From Pseudarthrobacter sp. fls2-241-R2A-127 (GTDB taxonomy: Bacteria > Actinomycetota > Actinomycetes > Actinomycetales > Micrococcaceae), in NCBI RefSeq assembly GCF_030209355.1, contig NZ_JARVSF010000006.1:124001-188000 (forward strand): 64,000 bases of DNA, written 5' to 3'. Below, piece by piece: positions 20,753-32,335 of this stretch (the stretch's first letter is position 1; the number at the start of each line of letters is the position of its first letter). A program made the translations under genes and the position numbers. Below the pieces are notes generated by a model, which had not been told where the DNA came from, searched no databases, and worked only from the letters and a program-made list of their open reading frames with translations.

Positions 20753-22450
20753 GTGACATCCCATCTCCTGCCTGCCATCCCCGCCGCGCGCCCCGCCGTC
20801 GAGCATGTCCTGGCGGCCCGTGGCCGCGGCGGCTACCGGCAGTACCGCATCCCCGCCCTCGCCGTGACCGCCAAAGGGACACTGCTCGCGGACTACGACG
20901 GCCGGCCCAACCTGGACGACCTGCCAAATCCCATTGATCTGCTCATCCGACGCAGCACGGACAGCGGGCGCACCTGGAGCGGCCAGGAGGTGGTGCGAAC
21001 CGGCACCGGGCTGGAAGGATTCGGGGACCCCAGCCTGCTGATTGACGCCGAGACCGGACGGATCTTCCTCTTCCACGCCGCCGGAACCCACGCCGGCTTC
21101 TTCGAGGCCACAGCGGGAAGGGACCACCACGACCACCAGGTCCAGCATTGCGATGTCAGCATGTCGGACGACGACGGCCTCACCTGGCAGCACCGGCGCA
21201 TTACGGCAGACCTCAAGGCAAGCAGCGGGCGGGAGATCACGGGGATCTTCGCCGCGGCCGGGCAGGGGATCCAGATCCACTGCGGCCCGTACCGGGGGCG
21301 GCTGGTGCAGCAGTATGTGGTGTTGAGTGGGGGCAGGATCATGGCAGCCTCGGCCTACAGCGACGACCATGGCGATACCTGGCGACTCGGCCAACTGATC
21401 GAGGGGACAGCCGACGGCGGAGCCCCCAACGAGAACAAGGTGGCCGCGCTCAGCGATGGCAGGCTGCTCCTGCACAGCCGGGCCACGCCGCGCCGCCTTG
21501 CGGCCGTCTCCGACGACGGAGGCCACAGCTGGAGCACGCCCGTTCCGGTCGCGGACCTTCCCGATCCCAGCGACAACGGTTCACTGGCCCGCTTCGACGG
21601 GCTGCCGTCCGTCACCGGCCTGGCCGCGCCGGCCACGGATTCCTGGCTGCTGGCCACCAACAACCAGGACCCCAACCTGCGCCGCAACACCATCCTGAGC
21701 CTGTCGCCCGACGACGGCACCACCTGGCCTGCCAAACTCATGCTGTGCCCGGGCAGCTCGGCGTACTCCACCGCCACCCGCCTGCCGGACGGCAACATTG
21801 GCGTGCTGTACGAACGCCAGGGCTACCGGGAGATTGTTTTTGCCTCGGTACCGTCCGGCCAGCTCACCGGCCAGCTTTCGTCACCGGATGAAGCGGGGCC
21901 TGACGCCGGTCTGCCGCCCTCGGAGCCGGGCCTGGTCTTCGACATGGAGTTGCGGTCCATCACCCCCGGACTTCCCGCCGTATGGCAGAACGCCGGCGAG
22001 TTCCATGTAATGGCGTCCGGCGGAGACGGCTGGGGCGCCGAGTCCTGGAAGGAGATCGGCCACGCCTACTCCCCGGACCAGGCCCAGGTCCTGGGCACCC
22101 GGGAGGCGCAGGACCTGAACTACGGACCGGTCATTCCCGGGTACAAGCCCGGGGACATTCTGGCATTCACCGGCAGGGCCCGGAATGACGGCAGCCACAC
22201 CCTCCGGAACGTACGCCTGCACGGGCCCGGGGCTGGGGAGTTTCCGGCAACCGACCTGCTGCCGGGCCAGGAGGTCCTCTACTTCACTCCCACCTGGACA
22301 GTGACGGCGGAGGACACGAAACAAGCAGTCTTCGAGATTGCCTTCTCGGTGGAAGCCGAGGCTGGTTCCGGCCGGCAGCAGTCAAGCCGGACCTTCCGCT
22401 GTGATGTGGCGACGGGAGCCATCACCGCAGCCGACAGCGCCGGGCCCTGA
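20753..22450 (+). CDS. Sialidase (BNR/Asp-box), no signal peptide
   Basis: A 565-residue sialidase. YRIP at residues 31-34 carries the first catalytic Arg. Asp boxes are RSTDSGRTWS, MSDDDGLTWQ, YSDDHGDTWR, VSDDGGHSWS and SPDDGTTWPA. A C-terminal beta-rich domain (about residues 385-560) follows the propeller. No signal peptide or TM segment is seen, so a cytoplasmic enzyme acting on imported sialyl-oligosaccharides is likely, in contrast to the divergent secreted sialidase. It ends four bases before the convergent DUF4862 gene. Confidence 0.88.
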   Translation: MTSHLLPAIPAARPAVEHVLAARGRGGYRQYRIPALAVTAKGTLLADYDGRPNLDDLPNPIDLLIRRSTDSGRTWSGQEVVRTGTGLEGFGDPSLLIDAETGRIFLFHAAGTHAGFFEATAGRDHHDHQVQHCDVSMSDDDGLTWQHRRITADLKASSGREITGIFAAAGQGIQIHCGPYRGRLVQQYVVLSGGRIMAASAYSDDHGDTWRLGQLIEGTADGGAPNENKVAALSDGRLLLHSRATPRRLAAVSDDGGHSWSTPVPVADLPDPSDNGSLARFDGLPSVTGLAAPATDSWLLATNNQDPNLRRNTILSLSPDDGTTWPAKLMLCPGSSAYSTATRLPDGNIGVLYERQGYREIVFASVPSGQLTGQLSSPDEAGPDAGLPPSEPGLVFDMELRSITPGLPAVWQNAGEFHVMASGGDGWGAESWKEIGHAYSPDQAQVLGTREAQDLNYGPVIPGYKPGDILAFTGRARNDGSHTLRNVRLHGPGAGEFPATDLLPGQEVLYFTPTWTVTAEDTKQAVFEIAFSVEAEAGSGRQQSSRTFRCDVATGAITAADSAGP

Positions 22451-22454
22451 GCCG

Positions 22455-23348
22455 CTACTCCCCTACCAGGACCGACATCTGCCGAATGCGCTCCACACGT
22501 TCGGACGGCGACAGCTCCTGCGGCCCAAGCCCGATCTTGAATCCAATGATGGGGAGCGGCCCTGCCGTCGCCAGACACCGGTCGATTTCGCGGCGGTTCA
22601 GCACGGAACTGGGTGGCGCCCCTTCCACTTCCACGGCAGGGAGGTGCGCATCGATCCATGCATAGCCAAAGCCGGTTTCCTCCGCCGAGCAGCCGGAAAA
22701 GACCAAACCTTCAAGGACGCCTGCGTCACGGCCGAGGGCCAGGTGCTCAACGGCGGTATTTGGATTTCCCGATTCAATGACCGAGCGCGCCCAGTTGACC
22801 GTCACGCCCATCCGCTCCCAGCCCTGGGCCCTGAGCGAAACAGCGATGTCCACCTCCTCCGCGAACGCCAGGAAGCCCTTCTCCGGGCTGGCGCCCGGAC
22901 GTGGGGCGTCGCAGTGTTCGATCAGCACCCGGGTTGAGCCCCATTCCCACTCCAGGAGCTCCTTCAGGGATTCCTCGAACCAGTGGGCGGAGGCGCCACC
23001 GGTGGGCGCGGAGTGCAGTTCAACGGCTTCCACCACATGCCCGGCATCCCGCAGCCGGAGGACATAGTCCCGGACACCCGACGTGAAGTCGAGGGCTTCG
23101 CGGCGCCCCGCCGCGTCGGCGGAGGCCAGCCCAAAGGCCCTATTGGTGACAAGCCGCTGGGTGGTCCCGGGAATGGCGGTGACCACGGCGGACCAGCCCT
23201 CCGGCGCTCCTGCCGGCCAGCCGGTACCGCCGTAAGGGCCATAGGGAAGCTCGAGTCCGCGGATCGGGGATATGGCGGAAAGGCCCCGGTAGAACTGCTC
23301 CCGCAGCTCGACGGGCTGGGCGGGATAGGCACCGACTATCAGTGACAA
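22455..23348 (-). CDS. DUF4862 family protein in the sialic acid locus
   Basis: A 297-residue protein whose opening (LIVGAYPAQP) and GLELPYGPYG, LHSAPTGGAS, VLIEHCDAP and VFSGCSAEETGFGYAWIDAHLP segments match the DUF4862 family. The alternation of strands and helices suggests a TIM barrel like sugar-phosphate isomerases or epimerases; His, Glu and Asp residues at strand ends could bind a metal. The TTG start has GGAG upstream. The family has no assigned reaction that I know of. It is divergent from the sialic acid ABC operon and convergent with a sialidase, so a role in sialic acid processing is inferred. Confidence 0.72.
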   Translation of the reverse strand: MSLIVGAYPAQPVELREQFYRGLSAISPIRGLELPYGPYGGTGWPAGAPEGWSAVVTAIPGTTQRLVTNRAFGLASADAAGRREALDFTSGVRDYVLRLRDAGHVVEAVELHSAPTGGASAHWFEESLKELLEWEWGSTRVLIEHCDAPRPGASPEKGFLAFAEEVDIAVSLRAQGWERMGVTVNWARSVIESGNPNTAVEHLALGRDAGVLEGLVFSGCSAEETGFGYAWIDAHLPAVEVEGAPPSSVLNRREIDRCLATAGPLPIIGFKIGLGPQELSPSERVERIRQMSVLVGE

Positions 23349-23412
23349 GGAATCTCCATTCGCGAAGGGTCTGGCAGCACGCCAGAAGGAAATGCAGAAA
23401 ACATTAGTCCAC

Positions 23413-23441
23413 TTGACGCTGGCTGTGATGGGACTTACAGT
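23413..23441 (+). promoter_or_regulatory. Promoter of sialic acid transport/catabolic operon
   Basis: TTGACG (23413-23418) and TACAGT (23436-23441) are 17 bp apart. The predicted transcription start near 23448 leaves a leader of about 50 bases to the ATG at 23500 and precedes the palindrome at 23455. Confidence 0.55.
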
Positions 23442-23454
23442 TTCCCATACGAGC

Positions 23455-23470
23455 TAGGACATCCTACATC
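23455..23470 (+). promoter_or_regulatory. Candidate sialic-acid regulon operator (palindrome)
   Basis: TAGGA-CA-TCCTA is a perfect palindrome, followed by CATC. It lies just downstream of the predicted start of the ABC operon, in the region shared with the divergent DUF4862 gene. It matches the element at the GntR regulator's own promoter (34771-34786) at 13 of 16 positions. Confidence 0.5.
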
Positions 23471-23499
23471 CGATAAACATCTCCTGAACGGTGAGGCCA

Positions 23500-25140
23500 A
23501 TGAACAACATCAAGAACCTGCCGCTGGTCAATGACGCCAGCCGCCGGAACTTCCTCAATCTCGGCGGGGCCATGGGCCTGGCCGCAGCCTTCGCCAGCTC
23601 CCTGGCCGCGTGCGGTGGACCCGCCGCCACCACCAGCAGCTCCACCACCAACACCTCGCCGATCAATAAGGACCTCACTATCGAGGCCGGCATCTCCTAC
23701 GCACTCTCCACCGGCTTCGATCCCATTTCCTCCTCCGGCGCCACTCCAATGGCCGCCAACCTCCACGTCTTCGAGGGCCTGGTAGAGCTCCACCCGGCAA
23801 CCCGGGAGCCCTACAACGCGCTGGCTGCTTCCGATCCCAAGATGGTGAACCCCACCACCTACCAGGTGGCCATCCGCGAGGGCGCAACGTTCCACGACGG
23901 CACCCCGGTCACCCCCGAGGACGTGGTATTCTCCTTCACCCGGGTCATGGATCCCGCGAACAAGTCCCTGTTCTCGCAGTTCATCCCGTTCATCCAGGAC
24001 GTCAAGGCGCTCGATGCCAAGACCGTGGAATTCAGCCTGAAGTACGCGTTCCCCGGTTTCGGGCCGCGCATCTCCGTGGTGAAGGTGGTGCCCAAGGCCC
24101 TCACCAACTTCCCGGCCGGTTCAGATCAGCTGAAGTCCTTCGATGCAAAGCCCGTCGGCACCGGTCCATACAAGCTGATCTCCGCCGTCAAGGACGACAA
24201 GATCATCTTCGAGGCCAACCAGGCGTACAACGGACCCATGGCCGCCCTCGCCAAGGGCATGACCTGGCTGCTGCTCTCCGACGCCGCCGCGCGCGTCACC
24301 GCCATGCAGTCCGGCCGCGTGCAGGCCATCGAGGACGTCCCCTACCTGGACATGGAAGGGCTTAAGTCCGCTGCCACCGTTGAGTCCGTGCAGTCTTTCG
24401 GCCTGCTGTTCCTGATGTTCAACTGCTCCGCCGCGCCGTTCGACAACAAGCTGGTCCGGCAGGCCCTGCACTACGGCCTGGACAAGGACTCCATCATTAA
24501 GAAGGCACTGTTCGGCAACGCCAAGCCGGCCAGTTCCTACTTCCAGGAGGGCCACCCGGACTACGTCAAGGCCAAGAACGTCTACACCTACGATCCGAAC
24601 AAGGCCGCAGACCTCCTCAAGCAGGCCGGGGTCTCCAGCCTCGAGTTCGAGCTCTTCACCACGGACACGGCGTGGGTCAAGGATGTGGCGCCTTTGATGC
24701 TGGAGTCCTGGAACAAGATTCCAGGAGTCAAGGTGACCCTCAAGAACCTGCAGTCCGGTGCCTTGTATACGGACCGCGTCGGCAAGGGCGACTACAAGGT
24801 GGTCGCCGCACCCGGCGATCCCTCCGTCTTCGGCAACGACGCGGACCTCCTGCTGAGCTGGTTCTACGCCGGCGACACCTGGATGAAGAACCGCGCCTTC
24901 TGGGGTTCCACCCCTGAACGCGCCCAACTGGTGGACCTCATGGCCAAGGCCGGCCAGTCGTCCAAGGATGACGCCAAGAAGCTCACCGGGCAGATCGTGG
25001 ACCTGGTCTCCGAAGAGGTTCCCCTCTACCCGCTCTTCCACCGCCAGCTTCCCAGCGCCTGGGATGCCAAAAAGCTCAGCGGCTTCAAGCCCCTACCCAC
25101 CACCGGAGTTTCCTTCGTTGGTGTGGGCCGCACCGCCTAG
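23500..25140 (+). CDS. ABC transporter substrate-binding lipoprotein (SBP_bac_5), probable sialic acid receptor
   Basis: A 546-residue family-5 (oligopeptide/nickel-type) binding protein. The N-terminus has a twin-arginine motif SRRNFL and a lipobox LAAC with C38 as the lipidated residue, so it is probably Tat-exported and membrane-anchored. The body has the family pattern [34 protein letters not shown] and [10 protein letters not shown] chose the ATG at 23500, which follows GTGAGG; the GTG at 23491 is part of that site. Family-5 systems import sialic acid in Haemophilus ducreyi and Corynebacterium; the nanAKE genes downstream make that the likely substrate. Confidence 0.87.
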   Translation: MNNIKNLPLVNDASRRNFLNLGGAMGLAAAFASSLAACGGPAATTSSSTTNTSPINKDLTIEAGISYALSTGFDPISSSGATPMAANLHVFEGLVELHPATREPYNALAASDPKMVNPTTYQVAIREGATFHDGTPVTPEDVVFSFTRVMDPANKSLFSQFIPFIQDVKALDAKTVEFSLKYAFPGFGPRISVVKVVPKALTNFPAGSDQLKSFDAKPVGTGPYKLISAVKDDKIIFEANQAYNGPMAALAKGMTWLLLSDAAARVTAMQSGRVQAIEDVPYLDMEGLKSAATVESVQSFGLLFLMFNCSAAPFDNKLVRQALHYGLDKDSIIKKALFGNAKPASSYFQEGHPDYVKAKNVYTYDPNKAADLLKQAGVSSLEFELFTTDTAWVKDVAPLMLESWNKIPGVKVTLKNLQSGALYTDRVGKGDYKVVAAPGDPSVFGNDADLLLSWFYAGDTWMKNRAFWGSTPERAQLVDLMAKAGQSSKDDAKKLTGQIVDLVSEEVPLYPLFHRQLPSAWDAKKLSGFKPLPTTGVSFVGVGRTA

Positions 25141-25158
25141 CCCAAACCGGAGACTACA

Positions 25159-26115
25159 TTGACCACGATATTGCGCCTTCTGGGCCGGAGGCTGGCAGCC
25201 CTGCCGCTGATGGTCCTGGGCATCACCCTTCTGGTGTTCCTCGTCCTGCAGGCAGCCCCCGGCGACCAGGCGAGCAGCGCACTGGGCGAAGGGGCCAGCG
25301 AGGAAGCGAAAGAGCAGTACCGCCAGGCCAACGGCCTGAACGATCCGCTGCTGCTGCAGTACTTCCGCTTCCTCGGCAAGCTCCTCCAGTTCGACCTGGG
25401 GGTCACTACTCCCCCGGCGAAATCCGTGGCAAGCATGATCGGCTCAGCCTTCCCCCTGACGCTGCAGCTGACGTTCCTGGGCGTCATCATCGCCGTCGTG
25501 GTCTCGCTGGTCTTCGGCATCATCGGCGCCCTGTACCGGGACAAATGGCAGGACCAGCTGGTCCGTGTCTTCTCCATCGCCGCGGTGGCAACGCCGTCGT
25601 TCTGGCTGGGCATCCTGCTGATCCAGTGGTTCGCCCTGGGCCCGGCGCCGCTGTTCCCCTCCGGCGGCATTGCCACCCCGGAATCCGGCTTTGGCGGGTG
25701 GCTCAACTCCATGGCCCTGCCCGCCCTTGCCTTGGGCATCCCGGTCTCAGCGTCCCTCATCAGGGTGGTCCGCACCTCCATGGTGGAGGAGCTGGACCGG
25801 GACTATGTTCGCACCGCCATCGGCAACGGCGTCCCATACCGGGAAGTGGTCTCCAGGAACGTGCTCCGCAACGCCCTGGTCACTCCGGTCACCGTGCTGG
25901 GACTGCGGATCGGCTACCTGCTGGGCGGCGCCGTCGTCATTGAAATGATCTTTGCGCTGCCCGGCATGGGCCAGCTGATCCTCAATGGCATCACCAACCT
26001 GGACGTGAACCTGGTGCAGGGCGTGGTGCTGACCATCTCGGTCACCTTCGTCCTGGTGAATATCGCCGTGGACCTCCTTTACCTGCTCATCAACCCCCGA
26101 ATCAGGACCGTGTGA
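25159..26115 (+). CDS. ABC transporter permease, DppB/OppB type
   Basis: A 318-residue permease with six TM segments, the N-terminal TM-plus-linker of DppB proteins, and the cytoplasmic EAA-like loop (ELDRDYVRTAIGNGVPYREVVSRNVLRNAL). The TTG start has CCGGAGA upstream. It is 18 bp after the binding-protein gene and four bases before the permease-ATPase fusion. It forms the membrane channel for the inferred sialic acid importer. Confidence 0.9.
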   Translation: MTTILRLLGRRLAALPLMVLGITLLVFLVLQAAPGDQASSALGEGASEEAKEQYRQANGLNDPLLLQYFRFLGKLLQFDLGVTTPPAKSVASMIGSAFPLTLQLTFLGVIIAVVVSLVFGIIGALYRDKWQDQLVRVFSIAAVATPSFWLGILLIQWFALGPAPLFPSGGIATPESGFGGWLNSMALPALALGIPVSASLIRVVRTSMVEELDRDYVRTAIGNGVPYREVVSRNVLRNALVTPVTVLGLRIGYLLGGAVVIEMIFALPGMGQLILNGITNLDVNLVQGVVLTISVTFVLVNIAVDLLYLLINPRIRTV

Positions 26116-26118
26116 CCC

Positions 26119-28392
<2,274 letters not shown>

Positions 28393-29084
28393 ATCCGGCT
28401 GCGGCAAATCCACCCTCGCCTCCGTCCTGGTCGGCCTGCAGGTGCCAACGTCCGGCCAGGTGCTGTTCCACGGCAGGCCCGCCATCAAACGCAACGCTGC
28501 CATGCGCAAGGAGTTCGGCCGCGCCGTATCGGTGGTCTTCCAGGACCCCGCCACGGCACTGAACCCGCGCATGACCATCCAGGACATCCTCACGGACCCG
28601 CTCCAGGTGCATGGGATCGGCAACGCCGCTTCCCGCACTGCCAAGGTCAAGGAACTCCTTGCGCTGGTGGGCCTGCCCGCCTCCGCAGCGGAAGTCACGC
28701 CGTCGCAGGTTTCCGGCGGCCAGCGCCAGCGCGTGGCCATCGCCCGCGCCCTTGCGCTGGACCCGGACATCATCGTTGCCGATGAACCCACCTCGGCGCT
28801 GGACGTTTCCGTCCGCGCCCAGGTCCTGAACCTGCTCTCGGACCTGAAGACCCAGCTGAACCTGGGCATGGTGTTCATCTCCCACGACATCCAGACCGTC
28901 CGCTACGTTTCCGACCGCATCTGCGTCATGTACTTCGGCGAGATCGTGGAGGAAGGTCCGGCGGCCCAGGTGTTCGACACTCCCCGGAACGACTACACCC
29001 GCAAACTCCTCGGTGCCGCACCCAGTTTGCTGCACACCTGACATTTTTATCCCCACCTCTTACAACCACGCATTGGAGTTTTCC

Positions 29085-30002
29085 GTGTCTTCCCAGTTCT
29101 CGGGCGTCATCCCCCCTGTCGTCACCCCCCGCCACACAGATGGCAGCATCGATACTGCCTCGCTGCAGAACCTCACCAAGCACCTGCTCGACGGCGGGGT
29201 GTCCGGGCTTTTCGTCCTGGGCTCCTCAGCGGAGGTGCCCTACATGACCAACGCCGAGCGTGCACAGGTGGTCAGCACCATCGCCGAGGCCAACGCCGGC
29301 TCCGTGCCGCTGGTCGTGGGCGCCAACGAACAGACCACCAACCGCGTCATCGAGGAAGCCAAGCGGGTGGTGGACCTGGGCGCGGATGCCATCGTGGTCA
29401 CCTCCATGTACTACGCCATCGGCAACGCTGACGAAACCGAAACGCACTTCCGGAGCATCCATTCAGCCGTTGACGCCCCGGTCTTCGCCTACGACGTCCC
29501 CGTCCGCACCCACTTCAAGCTGCCCACCGACCTTCTCGTCCGGCTGGGCCGCGACGGCGTCATCGCCGGCGTCAAGGACTCCTCCGGGGACGATGTCGCC
29601 TTCCGCCAGCTCCTGCTCGCAGCCCGTGACATCGACAACTTCGACATCTTCACAGGACACGAAGTGGTGGTGGACGGTGCCCTGCTCGGCGGCGCCCAAG
29701 GCGTTGTGCCGGGCCTGGGCAACGTGGATCCGCGCGGCTACCGCAACCTGGTGGACGCTGCAGCTTCCGGCGACTGGGCAAAAGCCGCCGCCGAACAAGA
29801 CCGCCTGGCCGACCTCTTCGAGATCGTCTATACCCCCAATGGACGCGTTTCCGGCGGGGCGGCCGGGTTGGGTGCCTTCAAGACGGCGCTGCAGATCATG
29901 GGCGTCATCGAATCCAACACCATGAGCGCGCCCATGCAGGCACTGAACGAAGAAGAGACCACCGCGATCAAGGTCATCCTCGAACGCAACGGCCTGGTGT
30001 AG
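29085..30002 (+). CDS. nanA: N-acetylneuraminate lyase (DapA/NanA family)
   Basis: A 305-residue class I aldolase of the DHDPS/NAL family. It splits N-acetylneuraminate into pyruvate and N-acetylmannosamine. The Schiff-base lysine is K164 in GVKDSSGD and the catalytic Tyr is Y136 in FAYDVPVRT; the GSSAE segment (usually G-[ST]-T-GE) forms the pyruvate-carboxylate site. The GTG at 29085 follows TTGGAG; the frame to 29013 overlaps the ATPase gene. DHDPS itself would fit sequence-wise, but nanK and nanE directly downstream favour NanA. Confidence 0.9.
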   Translation: MSSQFSGVIPPVVTPRHTDGSIDTASLQNLTKHLLDGGVSGLFVLGSSAEVPYMTNAERAQVVSTIAEANAGSVPLVVGANEQTTNRVIEEAKRVVDLGADAIVVTSMYYAIGNADETETHFRSIHSAVDAPVFAYDVPVRTHFKLPTDLLVRLGRDGVIAGVKDSSGDDVAFRQLLLAARDIDNFDIFTGHEVVVDGALLGGAQGVVPGLGNVDPRGYRNLVDAAASGDWAKAAAEQDRLADLFEIVYTPNGRVSGGAAGLGAFKTALQIMGVIESNTMSAPMQALNEEETTAIKVILERNGLV

Positions 30003-30012
30003 AGCCCCGGTG

Positions 30013-30978
30013 ATGTACTCCGTCGGTGTTGATCTTGGGGGCACCAAGACTGCTGCGGGAATTGTTTCCTCCGCTGGCGAGGTCTTGTTCCCGGAGACCA
30101 TCCCCACGTTGAATCGCGACGGCGGCCCCGTCATCCTCGATGCCACTGCCGGCCTGGTCAGGCGGCTGATCGGACGGGCCGCCGCAGCCGGAATTGCCGT
30201 CGGACACGTCGGTATCGGTTCCGCAGGGGTCATCGACGCCGCGCGCGGCGTGGTGGTTGCCGCCACGGACGCCATCCGCGGCTGGGCCGGGACGGAGCTG
30301 ACCGCAGGCCTGGCCGCCCGGCTTGACCTCCCGGCGTCGTCCATCCGGGCGGTCAACGACGTGCACGCCCACGCCCTCGGCGAAGCCTGGACCGGTGCCG
30401 CCGCGGGAACCACCAGTTCGCTGCTGGTGGCGTTCGGCACCGGCGTGGGCGGCAGCTTCGTGGTGGACGGCCGCCCGGTCCTCGGACACCGCCACGCCGG
30501 AGGCCACGTGGGCCACTTCGCCTCACCGCACGCCTACCACGGGGGCGCCGCCCTCGCATGCGTCTGCGGCGGTGCCGGGCATGTGGAGGCCATCGCGTCC
30601 GGCCCGGCACTCCTGGAGGCATACCTCCGCCTGGGTGGAACGGCTCCAGCCAGCGATGCCCGCGCGGTATTCGCCTTAGCTGCGGCCGGTGATGCCGCCG
30701 CGGCCAAGGCAATCCTCGCCGCCGCCACCGCTGCCGGCCAGGCGGTGGGCGGGCTGGCCAACATCCTGGACCCCGAAATCGTGGTGGTCTCTGGTGGTTT
30801 GTCCGATGCCGGGCCGTCATGGTGGGAGCCCATGCGGGTGGCACTCGAAGCCGAATTGCTGCCCGCCCTGGCAGGCCTTCCGGTGGTCCCCGCTGCCCTG
30901 GGCAACGCCGCCGCCATGGTGGGCGCCGCCCGCCTGGCCATCACGCCCCTCCACACCAGCCAAGGAAGCACGCCATGA
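30013..30978 (+). CDS. nanK: N-acetylmannosamine kinase (ROK family)
   Basis: A 321-residue ROK kinase. The phosphate-1 motif is GVDLGGTKT near the N-terminus, and AFGTGVGGSFVVDG is the second ATP/sugar segment. The zinc motif reads CVCGGAGH-V-E (about residues 183-192): the usual third Cys is His. It phosphorylates ManNAc to ManNAc-6-P. The stop overlaps the NanE start (ATGA). A GTG three bases upstream (30010) is an equally possible start. Confidence 0.88.
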   Translation: MYSVGVDLGGTKTAAGIVSSAGEVLFPETIPTLNRDGGPVILDATAGLVRRLIGRAAAAGIAVGHVGIGSAGVIDAARGVVVAATDAIRGWAGTELTAGLAARLDLPASSIRAVNDVHAHALGEAWTGAAAGTTSSLLVAFGTGVGGSFVVDGRPVLGHRHAGGHVGHFASPHAYHGGAALACVCGGAGHVEAIASGPALLEAYLRLGGTAPASDARAVFALAAAGDAAAAKAILAAATAAGQAVGGLANILDPEIVVVSGGLSDAGPSWWEPMRVALEAELLPALAGLPVVPAALGNAAAMVGAARLAITPLHTSQGSTP

Positions 30979-31703
30979 TCCTCTCCCCCGACGCCCTCAA
31001 ATCCCTGCGCGGCCGGCTCATCGTGTCCTGCCAGGCGTATCCGGGCGAACCCATGCGGGACCCCCGCACCACCGCGCAGGTAGCTGCCTCGGCCGTGATC
31101 GGCGGAGCGGCGGCGGTCCGCGTGCAGGGCGTGGCTGATATCCAGCACACCCGCTCCGCCGTCGAGGTTCCGGTCATTGGGCTCTGGAAGGACGGGCATG
31201 ACGGTGTGTTCATCACCCCCACGCTCCGCCACGCCCTGGCAGTGGCGAACGCCGGCGCCCACGTGGTGGCGATCGACGGGACGCGCCGCGAGCGCCCGGA
31301 CGGGCTTTCCCTGGCGCAGACCGTGGCGGGAATCCACGCCGAATCGCATGCCCTGGTGATGGCGGACTGCGGCTCGCTTCAGGACGCTGCTGCGGCGGTG
31401 GAAGCCGGGGCGGACCTGGTGGGAACCACCCTTGCCGGCTACAGCGGCGAGCGCCCCAAAACGTCCGGCCCGGATCTGGACCTGCTGGCAGAGATTGCGG
31501 CGGCCGGGTTTGATGTTCCGCTGATTGCCGAGGGCCGGATCCACACCCCTTCCCAGGCCCGCCAGGCCCTCGACGCCGGTGCCTTCGCGGTGGTGGTGGG
31601 CACGGCAATAACCCATCCCGCCACCATCACCGGCTGGTTCGCGGACGCGCTGACGCAGCCCGGCCAACAGGACTCACCCGAGGTTCTGCGCGCAGCCCTG
31701 TGA
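30975..31703 (+). CDS. nanE: N-acetylmannosamine-6-phosphate 2-epimerase
   Basis: A 242-residue TIM-barrel enzyme that converts ManNAc-6-P to GlcNAc-6-P. Family motifs are LIVSCQAYPGEPMRDP at the N-terminus, the catalytic Lys in PVIGLWKDG, ADCGSLQDA in the middle, the barrel strand GTTLAGYSG, and the phosphate loop AEGRIHTP...VVVGTAITHP. AAGGAAG precedes the ATG, which overlaps the nanK stop. It is the last gene of the operon that starts at the binding protein. Confidence 0.93.
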   Translation: MILSPDALKSLRGRLIVSCQAYPGEPMRDPRTTAQVAASAVIGGAAAVRVQGVADIQHTRSAVEVPVIGLWKDGHDGVFITPTLRHALAVANAGAHVVAIDGTRRERPDGLSLAQTVAGIHAESHALVMADCGSLQDAAAAVEAGADLVGTTLAGYSGERPKTSGPDLDLLAEIAAAGFDVPLIAEGRIHTPSQARQALDAGAFAVVVGTAITHPATITGWFADALTQPGQQDSPEVLRAAL

Positions 31704-31731
31704 TCCGCCAGGACGTCGATTCAAGCTCTTT

Positions 31732-32256
31732 TCATTGAACTTCGAACGTGGTGGTCAGCCTGGCCCGTCCGATCGCGTGGGTGAAAAGCTGGAAACCGAG
31801 GTAGGCGGGGCTTGCATCCGCAGGAATGTCGAGTTGTTCCACATCCACTGCGTGAACCACAACGTGGTAGTGGTGGGGACCGTGTCCTTCCGGAGGGGCC
31901 GCACCCACGAAGCCCCGGAAGCCGGCATCGTTCAACAGCTGCACCGCACCGTCGGGCAGGCCGTCCTCGGCTGCGCCTGAAGGAAGCGACGTAGTGGACG
32001 CTGGCAGGTTGAAGGCCGCCCAATGCCAGAATCCGCTGCCGGTGGGAGCGTCCGGGTCAAGGACAGTCACGGCGAAGCTCTTGGTCTCCGGCGGGAACCC
32101 TTCCCAGGAAAGTTGCGGAGACCTGTCTTCTCCGCCGTCGATTCCCATTTTCCCACTCGCCTGGGCTGCGGGAAACGGCTGCCCGTCCTGGATGTCGGTG
32201 CTGTGCAGGGAAAATTCGGGAAGCTGGGGAAGGGCGGCGTATGGATCGTGGGACAT
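31732..32256 (-). CDS. YbhB/YbcL family (PEBP) Raf kinase inhibitor-like protein
   Basis: A 174-residue phosphatidylethanolamine-binding-fold protein. The conserved anion-binding segments are visible: [40 protein letters not shown] and [13 protein letters not shown]. The bacterial role of the family is not settled. The ATG at 32256 follows AAAGGTCC; the longer frame to 32334 is an extension. It is convergent with nanE with a 28-bp gap. Confidence 0.85.
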   Translation of the reverse strand: MSHDPYAALPQLPEFSLHSTDIQDGQPFPAAQASGKMGIDGGEDRSPQLSWEGFPPETKSFAVTVLDPDAPTGSGFWHWAAFNLPASTTSLPSGAAEDGLPDGAVQLLNDAGFRGFVGAAPPEGHGPHHYHVVVHAVDVEQLDIPADASPAYLGFQLFTHAIGRARLTTTFEVQ

Positions 32257-32335
32257 CTGTGAAGGACCTTTCCTTACGACTGGATTGGACGTGCCGGCAC
32301 AACGCGGTGGGAAAGGGTTGTGCCTGGTGCACACT

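Noticed and set aside
29013..29084. N-terminal extension of nanA and similar extensions of many genes
   Set aside because: The extension overlaps the end of the ATPase gene, has no homology, and a good ribosome site favours the GTG at 29085.
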